Assembly (NCBI RefSeq): GCF_014207985.1
Contig: NZ_JACHMI010000001.1
Location: 6,307,001-6,371,000, forward strand
From: Nonomuraea rubra
Lineage (GTDB): Bacteria > Actinomycetota > Actinomycetes > Streptosporangiales > Streptosporangiaceae
Length of the DNA stretch: 64,000 nucleotides
Reading direction: 5' to 3'
Shown: positions 32,383 to 40,374 of the stretch, in pieces
Layout of the letters: every line of letters starts with the position of its first letter
Position numbering within the stretch: the first letter of the stretch is position 1
Program-made: the position numbers and the translations under genes
The notes under the pieces: generated by a model
What the model was told of the DNA's origin: nothing
What the model saw: the letters and a program-made list of their open reading frames with translations, nothing else
Database searches by the model: none

Positions 32383-34272
32383 ATGAAACCTGCGGACATC
32401 TCCCTTTTGCATGCTCTCGGCGCGCCGACGATCTCGCCCGACGGGAAGCATGCGGTGGTCGCGGTCACCCGGCCCGACCTCGAGGCCGACGAGTACCGCG
32501 GCGGCCTCTGGCTGGTCGCGACCGACGGCTCGGCCGAGCCGCGCCGGCTGACCCGGGGTCCGCGCGACGCCGCGCCGGCGTACTCCCCCGACGGCGCCTG
32601 GCTGGCCTTCGTCCGCGGCGGCGACGGCGTGAAGCCGCAGCTCTACGTGATGCCCACCGGCGGAGGCGAGCCGCGCAAGGTGACCGACCAGCCGCTCGGA
32701 GTCAGCGAGCCGGTGTGGAGCCCCGACTCGCGGCGGCTGGCGTTCGTCGCGCGCGTGCCCGAGGAGGGCCGGTACGGCGACGGCGAGCCGGACAAGGAAC
32801 GCCCGCGCCGCATCACCGGCTTCCACTACCGCTGGGACAACCTGGGCTTCGTCCTCGACCGGCGCGCGCACGTCTTCGTCGTCGATCCCTTCGCCGAGGA
32901 ACCCTCGCCCGACCAGGTCACCGAGGGCGACTTCGACCACGGCGAGGTGGCCTGGAGCCCGGACGGCTCGCTGCTGGCGTTCGTGGCGGCCCGCCACGAC
33001 GAGCGTGACACCTCGCTCGCCAACGACCTGTGGGTGTGCGCCCCCGACGGCTCGGGCCTGCGCCGGGTGACCGCCACCGACCTGGCGGTGTCCGCGCCGC
33101 GCTTCACCCCGGACGGCGACGCCCTGTGCTTCGTCGGCGCCGCCACCGGTCCCGAGCGCCGCCACCTGGTGTGCAGGAACTCCGGGCTCTGGCTGGTGCC
33201 GCTCGCCGGGGGCCCGGCCCGCCGCCTCACCGACGAGGAGCGCTTCCACGTCTGCGAGGACCCGTACGTGCCCACCGCCGGCGGCGTGCTGGTCACCGTG
33301 GAGAACCGGGGGGCCAGGGACCTGCTGCGGGTGCCGTACGCGGGCACGGAGCCGGACGTCGTGATCGGCGGCCCGCGCGAGGTCAACGCCGTCGCCCACG
33401 CCGCCGGCGTCACCGTCGCGGCCGTCGCCGACGCCCGTACCCCTGGCGAGCTGGTCGCCCTGCGCGACGGCGGCGAGACCACCCTCACCTCCTTCGGCCG
33501 CGACCTCGACGTGCTGCCCATCGAGGAGCTCAACGGCACGGCGCCCGACGGCTATCCCGTGCACGGCTGGATCGTCCGCCCTGCCGGCGAGGGCCCGCAC
33601 CCGGTGCTCCTCATGATCCACGGCGGCCCCTTCACGCAGTACGGCTGGCACGTCTTCGACGAGGCGCAGGTCTACGCCTCGGCCGGGTACGCGGTCGTCA
33701 TGGGCAACCCGCGCGGCTCGTCCGGCTACGGCCAGGCGCACGGCCGGCACATCATCGGCGACGTCGGCCGCCTGTCGGCGATCGACCTGCTGGCGCTGCT
33801 GGACGCCGCCCTGGCCACCGGCGGCCTGGACGCCTCCCGTACCGGCGTGCTCGGCGGCTCGCACGGCGGCTTCATGACCACGTGGCTGGCCGCGCACCAC
33901 GGCGAGCGGTTCAAGGCGGCGATCAGCGAGCGCGCGCTCAACGCCATCGACAGCTTCCACGGCAGCAGCGACATCGGCTGGTCGTTCACCCGCGACCTGT
34001 ACGGCGAGGACCCGGCGCGCTGGGTGGAGCAGAGCCCGCTCACGCACGCCGACAAGATCGAGATACCGTTCCTGATCATCCACTCGGAGCACGACTGGCG
34101 GTGCCCGGTGGAGCAGGCGCAGCGGTTGTTCGTCAAGCTCCGGCTGCGCGGGGTGGAGACGGAGCTGCTGCTGTTCCCCGGGGAGGGACACGAGCTGTCC
34201 CGCTCGGGGCTGCCCAGCCATCGGGCGGCCCGCTTCGAGGCCGTACTGGACTGGTGGGGTCGGCACCTCTGA
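32383..34272 (+). CDS. S9-family peptidase (acylaminoacyl-peptidase / prolyl oligopeptidase type)
   Basis: A 629-residue cytosolic serine peptidase. Residues 1-370 are a beta-propeller built of TolB/PD40-like units (APTISPDGKHAVVAV, PAYSPDGAWLAFV, PVWSPDSRRLAFVA). Residues 385-629 are an alpha/beta hydrolase with oxyanion stretch IHGGPFTQYGWHVFDEAQ, nucleophile GGSHGGFMT, Asp in HSEHDWRCPVEQ and His in GEGHELSRSG. It should remove residues or acyl-amino acids from short peptides. Its promoter appears leaderless. Confidence 0.9.
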   Translation: MKPADISLLHALGAPTISPDGKHAVVAVTRPDLEADEYRGGLWLVATDGSAEPRRLTRGPRDAAPAYSPDGAWLAFVRGGDGVKPQLYVMPTGGGEPRKVTDQPLGVSEPVWSPDSRRLAFVARVPEEGRYGDGEPDKERPRRITGFHYRWDNLGFVLDRRAHVFVVDPFAEEPSPDQVTEGDFDHGEVAWSPDGSLLAFVAARHDERDTSLANDLWVCAPDGSGLRRVTATDLAVSAPRFTPDGDALCFVGAATGPERRHLVCRNSGLWLVPLAGGPARRLTDEERFHVCEDPYVPTAGGVLVTVENRGARDLLRVPYAGTEPDVVIGGPREVNAVAHAAGVTVAAVADARTPGELVALRDGGETTLTSFGRDLDVLPIEELNGTAPDGYPVHGWIVRPAGEGPHPVLLMIHGGPFTQYGWHVFDEAQVYASAGYAVVMGNPRGSSGYGQAHGRHIIGDVGRLSAIDLLALLDAALATGGLDASRTGVLGGSHGGFMTTWLAAHHGERFKAAISERALNAIDSFHGSSDIGWSFTRDLYGEDPARWVEQSPLTHADKIEIPFLIIHSEHDWRCPVEQAQRLFVKLRLRGVETELLLFPGEGHELSRSGLPSHRAARFEAVLDWWGRHL

Positions 34273-34292
34273 CACCCTTTACGGTGGTTTCC

Positions 34293-34832
34293 ATGAACAT
34301 CTGCGTCTTCCTGTCTGCCGCCGACCTGCCCGAGACCTACACCCGGCCCGCCCGCGAGTTCGCCGAGCTGATCGGCAAGGGCGGGCACACGCTGGTGTGG
34401 GGAGGCTCGGACGTGGGCCTGATGAAGGTGATGGCCGACGGGGTGCACGCGGCGGGCGGCCGGCTGATGGGCGTCTCGGTGGACTTCCTGGCCGGCAAGG
34501 CGCGCAAGGGCGTGGACGACATGGTGATCGCCTCCGACCTCGCCGAGCGCAAGCGGCTGCTGCTGGAGAAGGCCGACGCGGTGGTCATCATGGTGGGCGG
34601 CACGGGCACGCTGGACGAGGCCACCGAGATCCTGGAGCTGAAGAAGCACGGGCGGACGGACAAGCCCGTCGTGCTGCTGAACACGGCGGGTTTCTACGAC
34701 GGGCTCAAGGAGCAGTTCCGGCGGATGGAGGACGAGGGTTTCCTGCCTCGTCCCCTCACCGACCTGGTCCTGTTCGCCGAGGAGCCGGTGGGGGCGATGG
34801 CCTACCTGGAGGAGTCGCTGGGCATCGGATGA
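34293..34832 (+). CDS. LOG-family protein (TIGR00730, cytokinin-activating type)
   Basis: A 179-residue Rossmann-like protein with LOG signatures: LVWGGSDVGLMKVMADG and VGGTGTLDEATEILELKK (GGxGTxxE). Family members are nucleoside 5'-monophosphate phosphoribohydrolases; whether this one acts on cytokinin precursors is unknown. ATG 34293 has TACGGT seven bases upstream and no ribosome site, which suggests a leaderless start. Its stop overlaps the next ATG (ATGA). Confidence 0.84.
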   Translation: MNICVFLSAADLPETYTRPAREFAELIGKGGHTLVWGGSDVGLMKVMADGVHAAGGRLMGVSVDFLAGKARKGVDDMVIASDLAERKRLLLEKADAVVIMVGGTGTLDEATEILELKKHGRTDKPVVLLNTAGFYDGLKEQFRRMEDEGFLPRPLTDLVLFAEEPVGAMAYLEESLGIG

Positions 34833-35542
34833 CCTCGTTCAAGGATGAGCAGATCGCCGGGCTGGCCGCGTCCGGATGGGCGCGCTGCGGGCCGGTCGCC
34901 GAGGCGGTGGCGCGGGCCCGGCTGCCCGCGGTGACGGCCGGCTACCTGGCGGCGGCCTTCCCCGGCGAGTCGTGGGTGGCCGCCGAGCGGGCGGTGCTCG
35001 CCCTGCGCGGCCACTTCGCCTCGGCGCGGTTCGCCGATGAGATCACGTACGGGATCCTGCTGGTGCCGGACGCCGGCAGGCTGGACACCCGCCGCCCGAT
35101 GCCGCCATCGGTCAGGGCCGGGCAGCTGGGCGAGCCCGCCGGCGACGTGTTCGACGACCGGCTGCCCCCAGGGGTCCTCGGGGTGGAGGGCGGCAGGCCG
35201 TGGACCATGGTCGCCACCGTCACCGGCGCCTACGGCCCGTCGCTGGGCAGCCACCACCAGGTGGTGAGCGCGCCGGCGGCGGCGTTCACGGTGGCCGGGG
35301 CCGACACCAGGGCCCTGATGATCCGCCGCCTCTGGGGGGCGCGCGTGCTGCAGGGCGGTCGCGACCTGCCCGACTGCGAGGCCAACGCGAGGTGGACCTT
35401 CACCCTCTTCCCCGGCGAAGGCCTCACCGGCGGCCTGGCCGAGTCGGGCACCGTGCTCAAGGGCAAGGTGCGGTTCCGGCTCGGCAAGCCGGACCGCGGC
35501 ATCGGCTCCGCCCGCGTGGCTCCCGCCATCGCCATCCCCTGA
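34829..35542 (+). CDS. Hypothetical protein coupled to the LOG-family gene
   Basis: A 237-residue soluble protein I do not recognise. The N-terminal 60 residues are helical (DEQIAGLAASGWARCGPVAE). The middle contains YGILLVPDAGRLDTRRP and DRLPPGVLGVEGGRPWTMVA, and the rest is predicted to be beta-rich. There is no signal peptide or membrane segment. The start ATG 34829 overlaps the preceding stop by four bases, so it is translationally coupled to the LOG-family protein and may work with it. Confidence 0.65.
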   Translation: MTSFKDEQIAGLAASGWARCGPVAEAVARARLPAVTAGYLAAAFPGESWVAAERAVLALRGHFASARFADEITYGILLVPDAGRLDTRRPMPPSVRAGQLGEPAGDVFDDRLPPGVLGVEGGRPWTMVATVTGAYGPSLGSHHQVVSAPAAAFTVAGADTRALMIRRLWGARVLQGGRDLPDCEANARWTFTLFPGEGLTGGLAESGTVLKGKVRFRLGKPDRGIGSARVAPAIAIP

Positions 35543-35590
35543 CGGGCCGCTATTTCCGGTCGCGGCGGCGAGCGTCACCGCCTCCCGCCA

Positions 35591-36511
35591 TCACCTGGCG
35601 GGCCCCTCCTTGGCCACCGCCTCCCGTACGGCCGGGGCGATCTCCTGGGCCCAGCGGGCCAGGGTGATGGCGTCGACGGCGCCGTGGCCGGCGGCGAAGA
35701 GCGTGAAGCCCGACGCGCCGTGCTCCAGCACGGCCCCGGTCAGCTCCTCCACCCACTGCCCGGGAGAGCCGCCGAGCCAGCGGCCCGCCTCGTCGCGGGT
35801 GGCGGCCAGCGGCCGATCGGTGATGCGCCCCGGGAGGTTGTAGACCGTGCGGATCTCCCCCGGATCGCGGCCGGCGGCCACGGCCGCCTCGTCGATGATC
35901 GGCCGAGAGGACCGGTAGCGCTCGCTGAGCCAGTCGGCCGCGTGCCCGGGGATCCACCCGTCGGCCACCCGGCCGGTGGCGGCCAGGGACTTCGGGCCGA
36001 CCGACCCGGTCCACACGGGCGGCGCGGCCACGGGAGCGGGCTCGATCCGGTGCACCTGGTAGTGCGCGCCCTCGAACGTGACCGGCGCGCCACCACCGGA
36101 CAGCAGCTTGACCAGGACGATCGCCTCCTCGAACGCGTCCACGGCGTCCCCCGGCGACAGCCGTGGCACGCCCATGTCGGCGATGCGGTCCCACAGCCCG
36201 CCCGCGCCCATGCCGAGCACGATCCGGCCCTCCGACAGCGCCGACAACGACGTCACCGTCCTGGCCAGCAGGGCGGGGGGCCGCGTCGGCAGGTTGGTCA
36301 CGTTGGCGAAGCCGGCGATGTGCCGGGTGCGCCCGAGGACGAAGCCGAGCGCGGCGTAGGCGTCCAGGCGCGCGCCGATGTAGGGGTGGTCGGACAGGGT
36401 GAACAGGTCCAGCCCGTCCCGGTCGGCCTGCTGGGTCATGCGCAACAGCTCAGGTATGTCGTCGATGCCGGGATGCGTGCCGAAACCGAAGACGACGCCA
36501 TGTGCGGACAT
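35591..36511 (-). CDS. LLM-class flavin-dependent oxidoreductase
   Basis: A 306-residue luciferase-like (F420 or FMN) TIM-barrel oxidoreductase: RDGLDLFTLSDHPYIGARLD, LLARTVTSLSALSEGRIVLG (family motif) and GRVADGWIPG. F420 use is plausible in an actinomycete but not shown. The start ATG 36511 follows GGAGG by seven bases; TTG 36514 is also in frame. Two palindromes upstream suggest control by the MarR regulator located just beyond. Confidence 0.87.
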   Translation of the reverse strand: MSAHGVVFGFGTHPGIDDIPELLRMTQQADRDGLDLFTLSDHPYIGARLDAYAALGFVLGRTRHIAGFANVTNLPTRPPALLARTVTSLSALSEGRIVLGMGAGGLWDRIADMGVPRLSPGDAVDAFEEAIVLVKLLSGGGAPVTFEGAHYQVHRIEPAPVAAPPVWTGSVGPKSLAATGRVADGWIPGHAADWLSERYRSSRPIIDEAAVAAGRDPGEIRTVYNLPGRITDRPLAATRDEAGRWLGGSPGQWVEELTGAVLEHGASGFTLFAAGHGAVDAITLARWAQEIAPAVREAVAKEGPAR

Positions 36512-36534
36512 CAAATGCCTCCATAAAACACTCA

Positions 36535-36571
36535 GTTCGTGCCACGAACCATATTAGTTCGTGGCACGAAC
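36535..36571. promoter_or_regulatory. Two MarR-type palindromic operators before the LLM gene
   Basis: GTTCGTG-C-CACGAAC at 36535-36549 and GTTCGTG-G-CACGAAC at 36557-36571 are both perfect 7+7 dyads, 22 bp apart (two helical turns). They lie between the LLM start and the end of the MarR gene. A decayed relative, TTCGCAGGACGAA, lies upstream of the MarR gene itself (37064-37076), so one protein probably reads all three. Confidence 0.72.
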
Positions 36572-36580
36572 TGCAAGCGG

Positions 36581-37048
36581 TCAGTGCGACCGATCCGGCT
36601 CCATGAACACGGTGGGCACCTTGTTGTCCGCCACGATCCGGCCGAGCAGGGCGGCCAGCGTGTCGCGCTCCTCCTCGGGAAGTCCGGAGGTCAGCTCCTC
36701 GACCCGGCGGCAGGTCTCGTCGTAGAACTCCCGCGCCAGCTTGGCTCCCCGCCCGGTGAGCGCCACCCGTACCGCGCGGGAGTCCTGAGGATCGGGCTTG
36801 CGCTGCACCAGGCCGTTGCGCTCGGTGCGGTCGACCAGGCCGGTCAGGCTCGACTTGGCCAGGCCCAGCATCGCGCCGAGCTCGCCCATGCCGTACGGGC
36901 GCGGCATCAGGACGCACAACAACTGGCCCTGCTGCTGGGTGAGGCCGTACTCGCGGGCGGAGGCCTCGTACACGGCATTCACCAGGAACGTGGACCGCAC
37001 CAGCGCCGGCACGATCCCGAGCGGGCCCTCGACATTCTCGTTCACCAC
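36581..37048 (-). CDS. MarR-family transcriptional regulator
   Basis: A 155-residue MarR protein: REYGLTQQQGQLLCVLMPRP, GELGAMLGLAKSSLTGLVDR (recognition helix) and the wing LVQRKPDPQDSRAVRVALT. There is no redox Cys of the OhrR kind. The start is GTG (37048 or the adjacent 37045); TATTCT lies six bases upstream, so it may be leaderless. The palindromes at 36535-36571 upstream of the LLM gene and the degenerate copy at its own promoter suggest it represses both. Its ligand is likely a substrate of the LLM enzyme. Confidence 0.84.
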   Translation of the reverse strand: MVNENVEGPLGIVPALVRSTFLVNAVYEASAREYGLTQQQGQLLCVLMPRPYGMGELGAMLGLAKSSLTGLVDRTERNGLVQRKPDPQDSRAVRVALTGRGAKLAREFYDETCRRVEELTSGLPEEERDTLAALLGRIVADNKVPTVFMEPDRSH

Positions 37049-37063
37049 CCAAGAATAGCAAAA

Positions 37064-37076
37064 TTCGCAGGACGAA
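37064..37076. promoter_or_regulatory. Degenerate MarR operator at the MarR promoter
   Basis: TTCGCAGGACGAA resembles the 15-bp dyads at 36535 and 36557 with four bases conserved in each arm. It overlaps the promoter between the MarR gene and the divergent ORF at 37121, where it would mediate weaker autoregulation. Confidence 0.4.
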
Positions 37077-37120
37077 CTAACTTTCGTCGGCTAGACTCGG
37101 GGGCCGCGGGAGGGATGACG

Positions 37121-37471
37121 ATGGCACGAGTGCTGGTGATCGGGCTCGATCCCGCCAGGATCGACGGCTGGGACCCCGCGCCGGTCCAGGCGGCGATCGC
37201 GCGCGGCAGGGCCCGGTTCGACGACCTCGGCGTCGAGGCCGACTGGTGCCTGGTGACGGCCGGCGAGGACCCGGAAGCGGCGATCGCGGCGGCGCTGACC
37301 GGCGCGCAGTACGGCTGCGTGGTGATCGGGGGCGGCATCCGCACCCACGAGCCGCTGCTGCGGCTCTTCGAGAACGTGGTCAACCTGGTGCGGCAGCACG
37401 CGCCCGGCGCGGCCATCGCCTTCAACAGCACCCCCGAGGACTGCGCGGACGCGGCCCTGAGGTGGCTGTAG
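37121..37471 (+). CDS. Small hypothetical Rossmann-like protein
   Basis: A 116-residue soluble protein of unknown function: ARVLVIGLDPARIDGWDPAP, WCLVTAGEDPEAAIAAAL, CVVIGGGIRTHEPLLRLFEN and a final AIAFNSTPEDCADAALRWL. The alternating strand/helix pattern suggests a flavodoxin- or Rossmann-like fold. ATG 37121 is preferred over 37115 because GGAGGG is six bases upstream. It is divergent from the MarR gene. Confidence 0.7.
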   Translation: MARVLVIGLDPARIDGWDPAPVQAAIARGRARFDDLGVEADWCLVTAGEDPEAAIAAALTGAQYGCVVIGGGIRTHEPLLRLFENVVNLVRQHAPGAAIAFNSTPEDCADAALRWL

Positions 37472-37476
37472 CCCAC

Positions 37477-37788
37477 TCAGCCGAACAGCCCGCCCGTGAC
37501 CATGAACCGGGGAGCACGCGAACGGTTGGCCGCCGGGGCGTGCAGCAGGTGGGGGTGCAGGAAGACCACGTCCCCCGGCTCCCCCGTGAGTTCCGCCACC
37601 CGTACCGGCACTTCCGACACCACCACCCCGCGTGCCGGCAGCCGCCGGAGGTCCTGCGGCAGGGGCCGAGGACCGCGTCGCGGACGGTGGCCGAGGCGCC
37701 GTCCGCGGCTCACGCTATTGCGCGTGTGGCCGCGCCGGCATCCCGCTTTCCCGTATCCTTCCGCGAACGTTGACGCGCCCGCCGCCAC
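37477..37788 (-). pseudogene. Remnant of a phytanoyl-CoA dioxygenase (PhyH) gene
   Basis: The last 50-60 codons before the stop at 37477 read like the C-terminus of a PhyH-family Fe(II)/2-oxoglutarate dioxygenase: VRVAELTGEPGDVVFLHPHL, then LLHAPAANRS with the second iron-ligand His and the 2-oxoglutarate Arg region, and RFMVTGGLFG. Upstream codons in this frame are arginine-rich and do not match the family. The next gene begins at 37820 on the other strand, so the N-terminal two thirds are missing. Confidence 0.65.
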
Positions 37789-37819
37789 GTCCTACGGTCG
37801 GCGGCGGACAGGAGGAGCG

Positions 37820-38632
37820 ATGCAGTGGAGTGATCTGCTGGCCGACCCGGCCGAGTTCGCCCGCGAACGGCTGCCCGCACCGGTCGCGGAGCTCGTGATC
37901 GGCCTGTTGCGTCCGGGCATCCACCTGCACGCGGCGGAGGAGGGCGAGCCGGTGGTGGGCCGCCTCGGCGGCGCGGCCCTGCTGCCCGAGGACTTCCCGT
38001 GGCCCTCCTCGGGCACGCGCCCGCTACGCCACATCGCCACCCTCGACTGCCGGGCCCTGTCCTCCTTCGAGGTGGACATCGCGCTCCCCCACGACGGCAC
38101 CCTGCTCTTCTTCGTACAGGAGGAGGGCGACCGCAACCAGGTGATCCACCTCCCCGCCGGAACCCCCACCGTGGCCCGCTCGGAAGGAGAGCGCCATCCG
38201 GAGATCCCCCTGGCGGGGAAGACGGATGTGACCTGGCCGGGCGGCGCCCACCCGGCCCTGGCGGAGGCGCTGGGAGGCGGCGCGGCCGTGTACGAGCGGC
38301 TGTGGGACGTGGAGTGGGAAGGCGAAACGTTCGGCACCGCGCTGTCCGAGTACGAGGCCGACCGCCGCAAGATCCACCAGGTGGGCGGGCACGCGTTCGT
38401 CCTGCAGAGCCCGTTCGAGGCCACGGCCGCCCACCAGGCGGGCGCCGGCTGGTACGGCCAGCAGTCCTTCTACGCCGAGGCCCGCCAGTGGGTCACGCTG
38501 CTGCAACTGGACGAGGACACCGACGCCCGGATGCTCTGGGGCGACGGCGCCCACGTCATCTGGGGCATCCGCGCCGGGGACCTGGCCAGGCTCGACTTCT
38601 CCCAGGTCTGCTTCGACGTCCAGGGCCACTGA
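37820..38632 (+). CDS. DUF1963 / YwqG-family protein
   Basis: A 270-residue soluble protein of the YwqG family: GRLGGAALLPEDFPWP near residue 55, then HIATLDCRALSSF, DGTLLFFVQEEG, HQVGGHAFVLQSP and the C-terminal signature WVTLLQLDEDTDARMLWGDG. The function of the family is unknown. ATG 37820 has GGAGGAG. It is the only intact gene between the PhyH remnant and the truncated LuxR-family ATPase gene. Confidence 0.84.
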   Translation: MQWSDLLADPAEFARERLPAPVAELVIGLLRPGIHLHAAEEGEPVVGRLGGAALLPEDFPWPSSGTRPLRHIATLDCRALSSFEVDIALPHDGTLLFFVQEEGDRNQVIHLPAGTPTVARSEGERHPEIPLAGKTDVTWPGGAHPALAEALGGGAAVYERLWDVEWEGETFGTALSEYEADRRKIHQVGGHAFVLQSPFEATAAHQAGAGWYGQQSFYAEARQWVTLLQLDEDTDARMLWGDGAHVIWGIRAGDLARLDFSQVCFDVQGH

Positions 38633-38741
38633 GCGGGAGCGGCCTGGCCGCGACGAACCGGTGGGTGACTCGGGGCGGCGAGCCGTCATCCGCCGGCCGC
38701 CGCGTGACGAATCCCCCACACCGGCGCGTCGAGGAGGGCTC

Positions 38742-39566
38742 ATGCGGAGCCGGCCGTTCGTGGGGCGGGACGAGGAGCTGGGCACCTTCCTGGCATGCCT
38801 GCGGCGGGGCACCGTGCGGGGGGTGGTGATCTCCGGCGAGGCGGGCATCGGCAAGAGGCGGCTGGCCAGGGAGATGCCGGCGAGGGCGCGGGGCCTCGGC
38901 TGCCACACCGAGTGGGTGGCGGCGACGGGCTCGCTGGCCGCGATCCCGTTCGGCGCGGTGGCGGGGCTGCTTCCCGCCGGGAACGTTCCCGAGGGGCACG
39001 GGCTGCCCGTGCTGGCGGCGGCCGCGCGGATCCGCGAGTACGGCCGCGACCAGCGCGTGGTCATCGGCGTCGACGACGCGCACCTGCTCGGCACGGGGTC
39101 GGCGGCGCTGATCGGCCACCTGGCGGCCCAGCAGCCGGCGTTCGTGGTGGCGACCTGCCGCGCGGGTGAGCCCGTTCCCGACACGATCGCGGTGTTGTGG
39201 AAGGACGGGCAGGCGCCGTGGCTGGATCTGGCGACGCTGCCCGCGTCCGACGTGGACCGGCTGGTCGACCACACCCTCGCGGGGGACGTCGACGGGGTGA
39301 CCCGGCGCCGGCTGCGCGACCTCGCGGCGGGCAACCCGCTGGCGCTGCTGGAGCGGGCGGCGTCCCTGCGGGTGCGTTGCGAGGGGGCCGTCACGCCGTT
39401 GCTCAACCATGAGCACGTCACCGCCGTGCTCACGCGTCGTGTGTGGGGGCCGGCCGGTCCCCGGGTCAGGCGACTGGTCGGATGGCCGGTCGGATGGCCG
39501 GTCGGATGGCCGGTCCGGTGGCAGGGCTGGCGGTCTGGTCGTCCTGGTCGACTCCGGAGATCTTGA
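38742..39566 (+). pseudogene. Truncated LuxR-family (LAL) ATPase regulator
   Basis: A 274-codon frame with ATG 38742 and a GAGGAGG site. Residues 1-240 are the N-terminal AAA/STAND part of a large LAL regulator: RPFVGRDEELGTFLACLRRG, Walker A ISGEAGIGKRRLA, Walker B VVIGVDDAHLL and DLAAGNPLALLERA. Normal members continue for another 600 residues to a LuxR HTH. Here the sequence stops matching near residue 245 and ends in a tandem-repeat tail (GWPVGWPVGWPV). There is no DNA-binding domain. It could still make an ATPase fragment. Confidence 0.75.
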
Positions 39567-39648
39567 ACCGGACGGGCACGTCGGAGCTCGCCACGAACCG
39601 CCGGGCGCCCGAGATGACCCCGCCGCCGCAGAAGTTCCCGCCGCTCAC
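39466..39648 (-). CDS. Possible small coupled ORF
   Basis: A 60-codon frame whose GTG start overlaps the stop of the secreted-protein gene (GTGA at 39645-39648). It begins SGGNFCGGGVISGARRFVAS and continues DVPVRFKISGVDQDD. The tail PAIRPAIRPAIRP comes from the 12-bp repeat. It could be a coupled gene or the frameshifted end of its neighbour. I do not recognise it. Confidence 0.3.
   Translation of the reverse strand: MSGGNFCGGGVISGARRFVASSDVPVRFKISGVDQDDQTASPATGPAIRPAIRPAIRPVA
39476..39511. repeat. 12-bp tandem repeat, three copies
   Basis: GGTCGGATGGCC repeated at 39476, 39488 and 39500, followed by a partial copy. It lies at the 3' end of the truncated LuxR-family gene and on the other strand codes the tail of the small ORF at 39466-39648. 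Confidence 0.85.
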
Positions 39649-40100
39649 TGCGGGGTGAGCACCGCCGTGTGCGGCCCGACCCCTGCCTGCCCTGCCGGAT
39701 CCTTGCCGGTCATGTTGAAGATCACGACCATGCGGAACTCGTCGGTACGGGGATTGGTGGCACACATCCGGTAGAAGCGGAACCCGCCGTCCGGATGGAC
39801 GATCGTCGGGTAGGTGTCGATGTCGGCCGTGACCCGCCGGAAGATCTCCGTCTCGGCGCCGCCCGCCGTGGAGGACGCCCGTACCGTCCACACGGCGGGG
39901 CCGTTGTTGGTCGCGTGGATGACCACTCCGGCGCCCGACCCCGTCCGGTCCGTGCAGACGGTGCTGCCGGGCGGGATGCAGCCCGCGTCAGCCTGCGCGG
40001 GAACGGCCACCAGCGCCACGCCGATCAGCCCCGCCACCGGGGCCAGGGCCGGGATCGTGATGCGTCTTCCCCCACTACGAGGGTCCGGCTTCAGCGTCAT
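39645..40100 (-). CDS. Secreted hypothetical protein
   Basis: A 151-residue exported protein of unknown function. Basic residues are followed by the hydrophobic core ALAPVAGLIGVALVAVPAQA and a cleavage site near residue 38. The mature part has two early Cys (GCIPPGSTVCTDRTG) and beta-rich segments such as GAGVVIHATNNGPAVWTVRA and FRFYRMCATNPRTDEFRMVV. The start is ATG 40100, though ribosome-site support is weak. It overlaps the small ORF downstream by four bases. Confidence 0.62.
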   Translation of the reverse strand: MTLKPDPRSGGRRITIPALAPVAGLIGVALVAVPAQADAGCIPPGSTVCTDRTGSGAGVVIHATNNGPAVWTVRASSTAGGAETEIFRRVTADIDTYPTIVHPDGGFRFYRMCATNPRTDEFRMVVIFNMTGKDPAGQAGVGPHTAVLTPQ

Positions 40101-40374
40101 CGGCGGAGGCGGGCGGCGATGGATGAACGCCGCTCATCCAGGCGGGCGCCGCCCGGGCCTGGGCTCATCTCACTCCTTGACTCCGGAGGGGAACGAGCGG
40201 GCCGCCGCACCGCTGGCCAGGGGACGTCGCCGCGCTCCGGACACTCGCCTCCGGCCGGGCCGGAGCAGCCGTACGAGCGCGAGCGAGGCGCCCCTGTGCC
40301 TGATCGCCTTGGTCCTTCCCGTACGCGGCCGTTCCCGCGGACGATGGGACGGCGACGGCATGTGAGGAGAGCGG

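Noticed and set aside
40101..40374. A short Arg-rich frame on the - strand in the gap before the MmgE gene
   Set aside because: There is no ribosome site, the composition is biased, and it overlaps the MmgE promoter region; no support for coding.
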